From the NCBI GenBank assembly GCA_963775635.1, contig CAVZJO010000016.1, forward strand, positions 682,001-746,000: 64,000 nucleotides of DNA. The letters are read 5' to 3'. Source of the stretch: JALORV01 sp963775635 (GTDB lineage Bacteria > Pseudomonadota > Gammaproteobacteria > Burkholderiales > Burkholderiaceae_F). The notes under the pieces were generated by a model. The model did no database searches and had not been told where the DNA came from. It saw nothing but the letters and a program-made list of their open reading frames with translations. Shown here in pieces: positions 17,016-25,337 of this stretch; position 1 is the first letter of the stretch; each line of letters starts with the position of its first letter. Both the position numbers and the translations under genes were made by a program.

Positions 17016-17174
17016 TGGCTAGCCCCCGCGCTCCCTTCGTTCGCTGGTCCACGGTTCGGCCTGCAGGCCGAACCGCTTCGCCAGGCGCACATCAGGCCGC
17101 AGGGCCTGCCGTGCGTCCGGGCTCAGCCCCGCGGGGGCGCTCAGCCGCCTTGGGGCGGCCCGGCGGCGGCTGAG
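17016..17174. repeat. hairpin-rich intergenic spacer with a 24-bp perfect palindrome
   Basis: This 159-bp spacer holds a perfect 24-bp palindrome at 17052-17075 (centre CTGCAG) and an inverted repeat CTCAGCCGCC at 17140-17149 with GGCGGCTGAG at 17165-17174. The second repeat ends on the base before the ATG of the following FAD gene, and there is no Shine-Dalgarno sequence. The content is extremely GC-rich and resembles small dispersed palindromic elements of Burkholderiales, but no second copy is present in this window. Confidence 0.55.
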
Positions 17175-18566
17175 ATGCCCGTTATCCGCGGCCGGCTGCC
17201 GGCCTTCTCGACTTCGGTTCCGGTGGTCATCATCGGCGCCGGCGCCGCCGGCGCGGTGGCGGCACTGGCGGCACGCGATGCCGGTGCCAAGGTGATGGTG
17301 CTCGACCGCGACGCGTCGCCCACCGGCGCCACGGCCCTGTCGTCCGGCATGATTCCGGCCGCCAGCACCGCGGCGCAGAACGCCCGCGAAATCGAAGACA
17401 CGCCCGAGCGTTTCGCCGACGACATCCAGGCGAAGTCCAACGGTCGGTCTGCACGTCATCTGGTCGAGGCGTACACGCGCGCCTCCGCAGCCACGCTCGA
17501 CTGGCTTGGCAAGGCCGGCGGGCTGCAATTCGAGTTGGTCGAAGGCGTGCCGCCGGGGCACGCTACGGCGCGCATGCATGCGCTAGCCGAGCGCGGCGGT
17601 ACCGCGCTGCTGTCTGCGCTGTATCGGGCGCTGGCCGCCGGTGGCGTGCGAGTGCAGCCCGGAGCGCGGGTCACCGATCTGTACCTCGACGACGAGAACC
17701 GGGTATGCGGTGTCCGGTACGAGCGCGGCGGTCGCGAATCGCTGGACGTGGGCTGCTCCGCGTTGGTGATCGCCACCAATGGTTTCGCCGGCAACCGCGA
17801 TCTCGTCGCGCAATACTTGCCGGACGTGCGCGGCCTGCCGTTTGCGGGCCACGACACCAGCCAGGGCGATGCGCTCACATGGGCGGGTGATCTCGGTGCG
17901 GCGATCGAGGACATCGATGGATTTCTTGCGCACAGCTCGGTGGTGATGCCGCAGAGGCTGCAGCTTCCGTGGGCGCTGATGAACGAGGGTGCGATTCAGG
18001 TGAACCGGCAGGGTGAGCGCTTCGGCAACGAGCACGAGGGGTATTCGGAAAGCGCGTTGTTCGTGCTCGCGCAGCCGGAGGGTCTGGCGTTCAACATCTA
18101 CGACGAACGCATCCATGAGGTCGGCCTGACGATGCCGAACTATCTCGAGGCTGTCACCCAGGGTCTGATCAAGCGGGCCTCATCGCTGCGCGAACTCGCC
18201 GACGTGCTGGGCATCGAGCGCGACGGACTGGAGCAGTCCGTCGCCCTGGTCAATTCCTTCGCCTTCGAAGACGCAGTCGACGACTTCGGCCGTGAGTTCC
18301 ACGCTTCCCAGATGATCCTCACTCCGTATTACGGCGTTCAGGTCACCGGCGCCCTGCTGGGTACCGAAGGAGGGCTTGCCATCGATGTCGACGGGCGCGT
18401 CCTCAAAGAAGACGGCACCCCATTGCCCAATCTGCTGGCGGCCGGCGGCGCAGCTCGCGGCGTATCCGGCGATGCGGGCGGCGGCTATCTTGAAGGCAAC
18501 GGCCTGCTCGCCGCGGTGGTGGGCGGCTGTCTGGCTGGTCGCAAGGCGGCCGAGATTGCCTACTGA
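17175..18566 (+). CDS. FAD-dependent oxidoreductase, fumarate reductase flavoprotein-like
   Basis: 463 residues. The dinucleotide-binding motif GAGAAG is at about 21-26 (VVIIGAGAAGAVAALAAR), followed by the FAD-contact stretch GATALSSGMIPAAST, and the C-terminal FAD motif GGAARGVSGDAGGGYLEGNGLLAA closes the fold. This is the FAD_binding_2 family (succinate dehydrogenase/fumarate reductase flavoprotein, flavocytochrome c, 3-ketosteroid dehydrogenase, tricarballylate dehydrogenase TcuA). The substrate is not clear. The assigned ATG abuts a hairpin, so the real start could be slightly downstream, although the residues before the Rossmann motif are short either way. Confidence 0.82.
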   Translation: MPVIRGRLPAFSTSVPVVIIGAGAAGAVAALAARDAGAKVMVLDRDASPTGATALSSGMIPAASTAAQNAREIEDTPERFADDIQAKSNGRSARHLVEAYTRASAATLDWLGKAGGLQFELVEGVPPGHATARMHALAERGGTALLSALYRALAAGGVRVQPGARVTDLYLDDENRVCGVRYERGGRESLDVGCSALVIATNGFAGNRDLVAQYLPDVRGLPFAGHDTSQGDALTWAGDLGAAIEDIDGFLAHSSVVMPQRLQLPWALMNEGAIQVNRQGERFGNEHEGYSESALFVLAQPEGLAFNIYDERIHEVGLTMPNYLEAVTQGLIKRASSLRELADVLGIERDGLEQSVALVNSFAFEDAVDDFGREFHASQMILTPYYGVQVTGALLGTEGGLAIDVDGRVLKEDGTPLPNLLAAGGAARGVSGDAGGGYLEGNGLLAAVVGGCLAGRKAAEIAY

Positions 18567-18593
18567 ACTCGTCGTGCCGGTAGTGCCCTGCCG

Positions 18594-18998
18594 CTAAGCG
18601 GAGCCCAGATCGGGGAGCGGGCGCGGCTGGCGCTGTGAATCGGTCCCGACGTAAACCAGCGTGGCCTCGGTGACCTTCACCACCTCCTTGGTCAGGCGAT
18701 TGCGTTCCGCGTACACCTCGACATCCACGGTGACCGACGTGCGCCCGGTGCGCGCGATGCTGGCGTAGAAACTCACCAGGTCGCCGACGAAAACCGGGTT
18801 CTTAAACTGGAACGAGGTGACCGCGACCGTCGCCACCCGGCCGCCCGCGCGGCGCGCCGCAGGGACCGCACCCGCGATATCAACATGCGCCATGATCCAG
18901 CCGCCGAACACATCACCATGGATGTTGGCGTCGGCGGGCATCGGCATCATCCGCAGGACGGCAACCTGGTCGCTTGGCAAACCGGTCGAGTGTGTCAT
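18594..18998 (-). CDS. acyl-CoA thioesterase, YciA-like hotdog
   Basis: 134 residues from the ATG at 18998. It shows the YciA/acyl-CoA hydrolase signature MPADANIHGDVFGGWIMAHVDIAGA with the catalytic Asp in GD and the following helix, then VTSFQFKNPVFVGDLVSFYA. Such enzymes hydrolyse acyl-CoA of broad chain length. The start overlaps the stop of the upstream SDR gene as ATGA, so the two are co-translated. A longer open frame upstream lies inside the SDR gene and is not coding for this product. Confidence 0.87.
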   Translation of the reverse strand: MTHSTGLPSDQVAVLRMMPMPADANIHGDVFGGWIMAHVDIAGAVPAARRAGGRVATVAVTSFQFKNPVFVGDLVSFYASIARTGRTSVTVDVEVYAERNRLTKEVVKVTEATLVYVGTDSQRQPRPLPDLGSA

Positions 18999-19813
18999 CG
19001 CGTCCTCGTCGAAGTGGGTGGACGTGCAAGCGCCGCGCGGGCGACGCGGTCGATCAGCCCCGGCGCGATCAGCTTGAGCCACAGGCCGACCCGGCCGCGC
19101 AACGTCATCACGACTTCCCGGCGCCGTCGGCGAATTCCGTCGATGATCAGCCGCGCGCATTCCGCGACTGGCATCGCCTCTTCTTCCGACAGCCCGGAGA
19201 CCCCTGCAGGTTCACCGCGCCCGTCCAGTCCGCGGCGCCGGATCTCGGTATCGACCACCCCGGGATAGGCGACCATCACGGCGATGCCGTCATCGGTGGC
19301 CTCGATCCGCAGCGCCTCGAGGAATCCGCTCTGAGCGAATTTGCTGGTGCAGTACGTGGTGCGCTCCGGAACACCGGTGCGGCCCGCCAGCGACGAGACG
19401 CCGACGACGATGCCCTTCGAAGCCCTCAGACTCGGATAGGCGTAGCGCACGCACCAAATCGTTCCCATCGCATTGACGCGGAACAGCCGTTCGAAGGTCG
19501 AAAAGTCCTCAATGGCGTCGAAGCGGGCGTGCATCGAGATGCCCGCGTTGGCGACCAGCACGTCAATACCGCCGAATACGGCGACCGCACTGTCTACCAG
19601 CCGGCGACAGTCGCCTTCGACCGTGACGTCGGTGACAACGGCGATCGCCTCGGCCCCGAGTTGCCGGCATTGCGCCCGCACGCCTTCTAGCTTCTCCGCA
19701 TTGCGCGCAGCCAGCACCAGACGCGGCCGCTCGCGCGCCAGCTGCCGTGCTAGCTCCGCACCGATGCCATCGCTGGCCCCGGTGATCACGATCACCTTGT
19801 TCGCGAAACTCAT
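18995..19813 (-). CDS. SDR family oxidoreductase
   Basis: 272 residues from MSFANKVIVITG. The cofactor motif is GASDGIG at about 11-17, NAG follows in VLVANAGIS, and the catalytic Ser/Tyr/Lys set is in GVSSLAG and YCTSKFAQSG. Its hydrophobic C-terminal part (LRGRVGLWLKLIAPGLID) resembles SDRs that sit at membranes and reduce lipid-like ketones (DHRS7 type). It is coupled to the YciA-like thioesterase. A 22-codon upstream extension is possible but has no conserved sequence. Confidence 0.87.
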   Translation of the reverse strand: MSFANKVIVITGASDGIGAELARQLARERPRLVLAARNAEKLEGVRAQCRQLGAEAIAVVTDVTVEGDCRRLVDSAVAVFGGIDVLVANAGISMHARFDAIEDFSTFERLFRVNAMGTIWCVRYAYPSLRASKGIVVGVSSLAGRTGVPERTTYCTSKFAQSGFLEALRIEATDDGIAVMVAYPGVVDTEIRRRGLDGRGEPAGVSGLSEEEAMPVAECARLIIDGIRRRRREVVMTLRGRVGLWLKLIAPGLIDRVARAALARPPTSTRTR

Positions 19814-19961
19814 GCGTCGCGAGTGTACGCATGCCAGGCTACGACCGGCATCCACGGGAACTCGATTCGGTTGCGCCACTCACGCCAACGAGCAGCGATT
19901 TACTATTCGGAGCGAGTGCAGTTGCGATTCCCTATCGCATGCACGAACGACGCAACCCAAG

Positions 19962-21803
19962 ATGCGCTGGACCCCGCCCCGCGAAGCACTGCCCTCGCTG
20001 CGAGCCAATCGTAACGACTGGCAGACGCTGCACGCCTTGCTGCCCTACCTGTGGGCCTACAAGGGGCGGGTGCTGTTCGCGCTGGCGTGTCTGCTGGCGG
20101 CCAAGCTGGCGACTGTCAGCGTACCCATTTTGCTGAAGGAAATGATCGACCGCCTGGCGCCGGCGTCGGCGTTGGTCGCCGGCCTGCTGGTGGTGCCGGT
20201 GGGACTGGTGGTTGCCTACGGCCTGCTGCGGCTGTCGACATCGCTGTTCACCGAACTGCGCGAGTTCTTTTTCGTCAACGTCACGCAGGCCGCGATGCGG
20301 ACGCTGGCACTGAAGACGTTCCGTCACCTGCATTCGCTGTCGTTGCGCTACCACCTCGAGCGCCGCACCGGAGCGGTGACGCGGGAGATCGACCAGGGCA
20401 TCCGCGGCATCTCCTCGCTGATCAGTTTCACGCTGTATTCGATCCTGCCGACACTGATCGAGATCACGCTGGTCGTCGGCTACCTCGTCTGGCACTACGA
20501 AGTCTGGTTCGCCGTGATCGTCGGCATCAGCCTGACGATGTACATCGGGTTCACGGTCGGCGTCACCAACTGGCGCACGATCGTGCGTCGCCGCTGGAAC
20601 GAACTGGAGACCAAGGCACACTCGCGCGCGGTCGATTCGCTACTCAATTTCGAGACGGTAAAGTACTTCGGCAACGAGGACTATGAAGCGCGCCGCTATG
20701 ACGAAACGCTGGCCGCCAGCCAGCGCACGGCGGTGATGTCGCAGCAGTCGCTGAACGTGCTGAACGCCGGCCAACAGCTGATCATCGCCATCGCGCTGAC
20801 ACTGATCCTGTGGCGCGCGGCGGCCGGTGTGGTCGCGGGCCGCATGACGATCGGCGACCTGGTGCTGGTCAACGCCTTCATGATCCAGCTGTACATCCCG
20901 CTCAATTTCCTGGGCGTCATTTATCGCGAGATCAAGCAGAGCCTCACCGACATGGATCGCATGTTCTCGCTGCTCGACCAGAACCGCGAGATCGCCGATG
21001 CCCCGGACGCCCGACCGCTGGTGGTGCAGCGGGCCGAAGTCCGCTTTTCGCACGTCGACTTCGCCTACGACCAGCGACGGCAGGTGTTGCACGACGTCGA
21101 CTTCGCGATCTCCGGCGGCACGACCACGGCCGTGGTCGGCGCCACCGGTTCAGGCAAGTCGACGCTGGCTCGCCTGCTGTTCCGCTTCTACGACGTCGGC
21201 GCGGGTGCAGTTCGGATCGACGGGCAGGATGTGCGCACCGTCACGCAGGCGAGCCTGAGGGCGGCGATCGGCACCGTGCCGCAGGACACGGTGCTGTTCA
21301 ACGACACCATCGAATACAACATCGCCTATGGCCGACCCGGGGCCGGACGCGATGAAGTGGTGACGGCCGCGCGCGCGGCGCACATCCACGACTTCATCGA
21401 ATCACTGCCGGACGGCTACGCGACGCTGGTTGGGGAGCGCGGGCTCAAGCTCTCGGGCGGCGAGAAGCAACGGGTGGCGATCGCCCGCACGCTGCTGAAG
21501 GATCCCGCGATCCTGGTGTTCGACGAGGCCACCTCGGCGCTCGATTCGCGGACCGAACGGGTCATCCAGAACGAACTGGAGAACATCTCGCGGACGCGAA
21601 CCACGCTGGTCATCGCGCACCGGCTGTCGACCATCGTGCACGCCGACCAGATCCTGGTCATGGATCACGGTCGCATCGTCGAACGCGGTACCCACGCCGA
21701 TCTGTTGCAGCGCCATGGCGCCTACGCGGCCATGTGGGAGATCCAGAGCCGCGAGCGGGCGCGGGCCGAGGCGGCCGCGATCGGCGAGGCCCGCGCCGCC
21801 TGA
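19962..21803 (+). CDS. Atm1/ABCB7-type ABC exporter (fused permease and ATPase)
   Basis: 613 residues. An N-terminal half-transporter membrane domain with about six segments (residues 25-320) is followed by a nucleotide-binding domain: Walker A GATGSGKST, Q-loop GTVPQDTVLFND, signature LSGGEKQR, Walker B ILVFDEATSALD and the H-loop AHRLST. NFETVKYFGNEDYEA and YIPLNFLGVIYREIKQSLTDM are hallmarks of the Atm1/HMT1 group, which exports glutathione-linked iron-sulfur or heavy-metal compounds. The ATG at 19962 matches the conserved start; the long upstream open frame covers the SDR gene on the other strand and is not coding. It works as a homodimer in the inner membrane. Confidence 0.9.
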   Translation: MRWTPPREALPSLRANRNDWQTLHALLPYLWAYKGRVLFALACLLAAKLATVSVPILLKEMIDRLAPASALVAGLLVVPVGLVVAYGLLRLSTSLFTELREFFFVNVTQAAMRTLALKTFRHLHSLSLRYHLERRTGAVTREIDQGIRGISSLISFTLYSILPTLIEITLVVGYLVWHYEVWFAVIVGISLTMYIGFTVGVTNWRTIVRRRWNELETKAHSRAVDSLLNFETVKYFGNEDYEARRYDETLAASQRTAVMSQQSLNVLNAGQQLIIAIALTLILWRAAAGVVAGRMTIGDLVLVNAFMIQLYIPLNFLGVIYREIKQSLTDMDRMFSLLDQNREIADAPDARPLVVQRAEVRFSHVDFAYDQRRQVLHDVDFAISGGTTTAVVGATGSGKSTLARLLFRFYDVGAGAVRIDGQDVRTVTQASLRAAIGTVPQDTVLFNDTIEYNIAYGRPGAGRDEVVTAARAAHIHDFIESLPDGYATLVGERGLKLSGGEKQRVAIARTLLKDPAILVFDEATSALDSRTERVIQNELENISRTRTTLVIAHRLSTIVHADQILVMDHGRIVERGTHADLLQRHGAYAAMWEIQSRERARAEAAAIGEARAA

Positions 21804-21862
21804 GCGCGTCACCCTCGACGACACGCGGCTACACTATATCGATCGGGTTGGGGAGTGGTTCG

Positions 21863-22807
21863 ATGAGGGTTTGTGGAGAGTGGCGATGGCTGGCGGCCGG
21901 CTTGATGTTTGCCGGCGTGGTCGCGGCGGCGTTCGGACAGGCGCCCTCGCCGCCCGTGGATGGTCCCAAGCTGCCGCCGACGCTGCAGCGGGTGCGCGAA
22001 ACCGGAGTGATCACCCTGGCGCATCGCGAGTCGTCGATCCCGTTTTCGTATCTCGACGCCAACAAGCGCCCGGTCGGGTACGCACTCGATCTGTGCCTGC
22101 GCGTTGTCGAAGCGCTGCGCCGCGATCTGAAGCTGCCGAACCTGCGCGTCGAGTACCTGCCCGTGACTCCGGCCCTGCGCATCCCGTCGATCGTCGAAGG
22201 CCGCGCGGACCTCGAATGCGGCAATACCACCAATACCGCCGCACGCCGCAAGCAGGCGAGTTTTACCATCACGCATTACTTCGCGGGCGGACGGCTGCTG
22301 GTTCGCTCGTCATCCGGGATCCAGCGCCTGTCCGGGATGCGCGGCAAGACGATCGTGGTCAACGCCGGTTCGACGCACGCGGCCTTTTTAGCCAAGGCGC
22401 AGGAAAAGGGGCTGTTCTCCGGGCGCGTGATCGAAGCCAAGGACGCGGACGCCGCCTTTGCCGAGCTCGAGGCCAAGCGCGCCGATGCATACCTGCACGA
22501 TGACATCGTGCTGTTCGCATTACGCGCCAACAGCCCCGATCCGGCGCAGTGGGAAGTGGTCGGGGAGTTCACCACGGTCGAGCCGCTGGCCATCATGCTT
22601 CGCCGCAACGATCCGGAGTTCAAGAAGTACGTCGATCTGGTGCTGTCGCGCGCGATGATCGATGGCGAGGTGGCGACGCTCTATCGCAAGTGGTTCCTCG
22701 GGCCGATACCGCCAAAGAACGTCACCCTTGGCATTCCGATCAATCCGCTGCTGAGGGAGCAGTTCACGTTCCCGACCGACAAGGTCGGCGACGAAATCGG
22801 GGGGTAG
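21863..22807 (+). CDS. periplasmic solute-binding protein, amino-acid ABC type
   Basis: 314 residues from the ATG at 21863, with a signal peptide (WRWLAAGLMFAGVVAAAFGQA, split here by its cleavage zone near residue 26). The SBP_bac_3 fold is visible: TGVITLAHRESSIPFSYLD, VGYALDLCLRVVEAL, and ADLECGNTTNTAARRKQ, resembling the GltI/glutamate-aspartate binding proteins. No permease or ATPase gene is attached to it directly; the aap system starts about 180 bp downstream with its own binding protein. It could feed that transporter, or one encoded elsewhere, or be a sensor-type binding protein. Confidence 0.8.
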   Translation: MRVCGEWRWLAAGLMFAGVVAAAFGQAPSPPVDGPKLPPTLQRVRETGVITLAHRESSIPFSYLDANKRPVGYALDLCLRVVEALRRDLKLPNLRVEYLPVTPALRIPSIVEGRADLECGNTTNTAARRKQASFTITHYFAGGRLLVRSSSGIQRLSGMRGKTIVVNAGSTHAAFLAKAQEKGLFSGRVIEAKDADAAFAELEAKRADAYLHDDIVLFALRANSPDPAQWEVVGEFTTVEPLAIMLRRNDPEFKKYVDLVLSRAMIDGEVATLYRKWFLGPIPPKNVTLGIPINPLLREQFTFPTDKVGDEIGG

Positions 22808-22983
22808 AACCCGGGTTACGGCGCGCCCGCCCGTCCGATGCCGCAGGCGCCGGTTGGAACGGATGGTGCGCATTGCCCGCGGGTACGCTAGATTAGCTAT
22901 TCGGGCGTCCACGAGCGCACGAAACTTTGCACAACTTGCACAATATCACCCGCGCGGCGGGTTCTCGAAAAGGAGCAAGACTC

Positions 22984-24018
22984 ATGATCAGAAGAGCAGG
23001 CAGGATCCTCGCCGGGGGACTGGTCGCCGCTACCGCGCTGGCCGTGGCGCCAGCCCATGCAGGAAAGACGCTGGATGCCATCAAGTCGCGCGGCAGCGTG
23101 GTCTGCGGCGTCAACACCGGACTCGCAGGCTTTTCGGAGGCCGGCAGCCAGGGCAACTGGACCGGGCTCGACGTCGACATCTGCAAGGCCATCGCCGCGG
23201 CGGTGCTGGGTGACGGCAACAAGGTCAAGTACGTGCCGCTCAATGCGCAGCAGCGATTTACTGCGCTGCAGTCGGGGGAGGTCGACATCCTGTCGCGCAA
23301 CACCACCTGGACGCTGACGCGCGACGCATCGCTCGGCATGTTCTTCACGGGGACGACGTACTACGACGGCCAGGGCTTCATGGTCCCGGTCAAGGGCAAG
23401 ATCAAGAGTGCCAAGGACTTGAAGGGTGCGACCGTGTGCGTTCAGTCCGGCACGACCACCGAGAAGAACCTGACCGATTACTCGCGCACCAACAACCTGG
23501 CGCTCAAGCCGGTCGTGTTCGAGAAGGTCGAGGCCGCCACCGGGGCGTACTTCTCCGGCCGCTGCCAGGCGTACACAACCGACGCATCGGGGCTTGCCTC
23601 GGTACGCAACCAGGAAGCGAAGGACCCGAACGAGCACGTGATTCTCCCGGACCTGATTTCGAAGGAGCCGCTCGGCCCGGTGGTGCGGCGCGGCGACGAC
23701 GAGTGGTTCACCATCGTCAAGTGGGTCGTGTTCGGATTGGTCGAAGCGGAGGAATACGGCCTGACGCAGAAGAATATCGAGGAGCAGGCCAAGACCAGCC
23801 AGGACCCGGTCGTGATGCGGATCGTTGGGAAAACCGAGGACACCGGCAAGCTGATGGGACTCGACAAGAACTGGATGGTCAACGCGCTGAAGGCCACCGG
23901 CAACTACGGTGAGATCTTCGAGCGCAATGTAGGTCCGAAATCGGCACTGAAACTGCCGCGCGGATTGAACAACCTGTGGAACAAGGGCGGCATCATGTAC
24001 GCCCCGCCGGTGCGCTGA
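22984..24018 (+). CDS. aapJ: general L-amino acid-binding periplasmic protein AapJ
   Basis: 344 residues from the ATG at 22984, which follows a strong AAAGGAGC ribosome-binding site. It has a signal peptide ending near APAHA (about residue 25), then the AapJ-type sequence KTLDAIKSRGSVVCGVNTGLAGF and NWTGLDVDICKAIAAAVLG. AapJ is the binding protein of the broad-specificity L-amino acid ABC transporter of alpha- and betaproteobacteria. The permease genes follow on the same strand, separated by two hairpins that probably raise the level of this mRNA part. A 19-codon upstream extension is possible but would spoil the signal peptide. Confidence 0.9.
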   Translation: MIRRAGRILAGGLVAATALAVAPAHAGKTLDAIKSRGSVVCGVNTGLAGFSEAGSQGNWTGLDVDICKAIAAAVLGDGNKVKYVPLNAQQRFTALQSGEVDILSRNTTWTLTRDASLGMFFTGTTYYDGQGFMVPVKGKIKSAKDLKGATVCVQSGTTTEKNLTDYSRTNNLALKPVVFEKVEAATGAYFSGRCQAYTTDASGLASVRNQEAKDPNEHVILPDLISKEPLGPVVRRGDDEWFTIVKWVVFGLVEAEEYGLTQKNIEEQAKTSQDPVVMRIVGKTEDTGKLMGLDKNWMVNALKATGNYGEIFERNVGPKSALKLPRGLNNLWNKGGIMYAPPVR

Positions 24019-24046
24019 TTGCGCGAGCTGCCGGCGTAGCATGACT

Positions 24047-24110
24047 GCGGCCTGCATCTCGTTGCAGGCCGCTATGCCGAGCGGATGCGTGTGCGTCCGC
24101 TCGGCATAGC
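24047..24110 (+). promoter_or_regulatory. tandem stable hairpins between aapJ and aapQ
   Basis: Hairpin 1: GCGGCCTGCA (24047-24056) pairs perfectly with TGCAGGCCGC (24063-24072) around a 6-nt loop. Hairpin 2: a perfect 15-bp stem, 24071-24085 with 24096-24110, around a 10-nt loop. The two stems share two bases (24071-24072), so full formation of one slightly competes with the other. No T-run follows. Such structures between binding-protein and permease genes of ABC operons (as in malE-malF or hisJ-hisQ) protect the upstream message or thin transcription into the permease genes. Confidence 0.7.
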
Positions 24111-24146
24111 CGACGAACGAGAAGTCTCATCCAGGAGGGCACGACA

Positions 24147-25337
24147 GTGTCGCAAGCCGTTCCGGGGCGTGCCCCGCCGAAGCGGCGTGACTGGTCCTGG
24201 CGCAGCCAGGCCTTCCGCGGCCTCGTCTACCAGATCATCGCGATCGCGCTGGTGGCCCTGGCGGTCTGGTTCCTCGCGCACAACACGCTGGAGAACATGC
24301 GTGTGCGGGGCATCCAGAGCGGCTTCGGGTTCCTGAACAGTTCGGCCGGCTTCGACATCGGCGAACCGCTGTTCAACTACGACGCGCTCGATCCGTACTG
24401 GATGGCGTTCCTGGTCGGCATCGGTAACACACTGCGCGTCGCAGTTATAGGCATCATCCTGACGACAATCCTCGGTGCCTTGCTTGGCATCGGTCGCTTC
24501 TCGCACAACGCGCTGGTGCGCGGACTCTGCTATGGCTACGTCGAGCTATTCCGCAACATTCCCGTGCTGCTGCAGCTGCTGATGTGGTACCTGGTGTTCA
24601 CCGAGTTGCTGCCCGATCCGTTCGACCCGATCTCGGTCGCAGGAATCTTCTTCCTGAGCAAGGGTGGCTTGTCCTATCCAGTCCCGGTATGGGGTCTGGG
24701 GCAGGGGCTCGCCGTAATCGGCGCCGTGATCGGGATCGGTCTTGCTTTGTACTACCGGAAATGGGCGCAGGCCCGGTTCGAGCAGACCGGCCATGTGCAC
24801 AGCATGGTGTGGGTGCCCATCGCGATCGTGCTCGCCTGCTCGGTCGTCGGCTGGCTTGTCGGCGGAGCGCCGACCGCCTGGAACGTTCCGCACCGGGGTG
24901 AGGGCATGGTCGAGGGCGGAACCGCGGTGACGCCGGAGTTCATGGCGGTGCTGCTTGGCTTGACCTTTTACACCTCGGCGTTCGTCGCCGAAGTGGTGCG
25001 CGCCGGCATCCAGTCCGTCTCTCACGGGCAGGTCGAGGCCGCCAGCAGCCTCGGGCTGCTGCGCGGACAGGCGATGCGGCTGGTGATCCTGCCGCAGGCG
25101 ATGCGCGTGATCATTCCGCCGATGACCAACCAGTACCTCAACCTGACCAAGAACTCGTCGCTGGCGGTAGCGATCGGTTATCCGGATGTGGTGTCGATTT
25201 CCAACACCGCGATCAACCAGACCGGCCGGGCGGTCGAGTGCATCGCGATCATCATGGCCGTTTACCTGACGACGTCGCTGACGACCTCGGCCATCATGAA
25301 CTGGTACAACAAGCGCGCAGCGATCAAGGAGCGGTGA
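24147..25337 (+). CDS. aapQ: general L-amino acid ABC transporter permease AapQ
   Basis: 396 residues from a GTG start preceded by AGGAGGG. It is an inner-membrane permease with about eight hydrophobic segments and the split organisation typical of AapQ: an early membrane block with GIGNTLRVAVIGIILTT, a long insertion, and the EAA loop in EAASSLGLLRGQAMRLVILPQ near the C-terminus, which docks on the ATPase. With AapM it forms the membrane channel of the amino-acid importer. The stop codon overlaps the start of aapM by one base. Confidence 0.9.
   Translation: MSQAVPGRAPPKRRDWSWRSQAFRGLVYQIIAIALVALAVWFLAHNTLENMRVRGIQSGFGFLNSSAGFDIGEPLFNYDALDPYWMAFLVGIGNTLRVAVIGIILTTILGALLGIGRFSHNALVRGLCYGYVELFRNIPVLLQLLMWYLVFTELLPDPFDPISVAGIFFLSKGGLSYPVPVWGLGQGLAVIGAVIGIGLALYYRKWAQARFEQTGHVHSMVWVPIAIVLACSVVGWLVGGAPTAWNVPHRGEGMVEGGTAVTPEFMAVLLGLTFYTSAFVAEVVRAGIQSVSHGQVEAASSLGLLRGQAMRLVILPQAMRVIIPPMTNQYLNLTKNSSLAVAIGYPDVVSISNTAINQTGRAVECIAIIMAVYLTTSLTTSAIMNWYNKRAAIKER

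Noticed and set aside
22926..22943. Direct repeat TTGCACAA twice before aapJ, possible sigma-54 or NtrC site
   Set aside because: The GG/GC spacing for a sigma-54 promoter is 8, not 10 bp, and the NtrC consensus is an inverted repeat; only a weak match.
24047..24110. Tandem hairpins of aap as an ANTAR target
   Set aside because: The first loop is six bases but lacks A1 and G4, and the second loop is ten bases; it does not fit the ANTAR motif.
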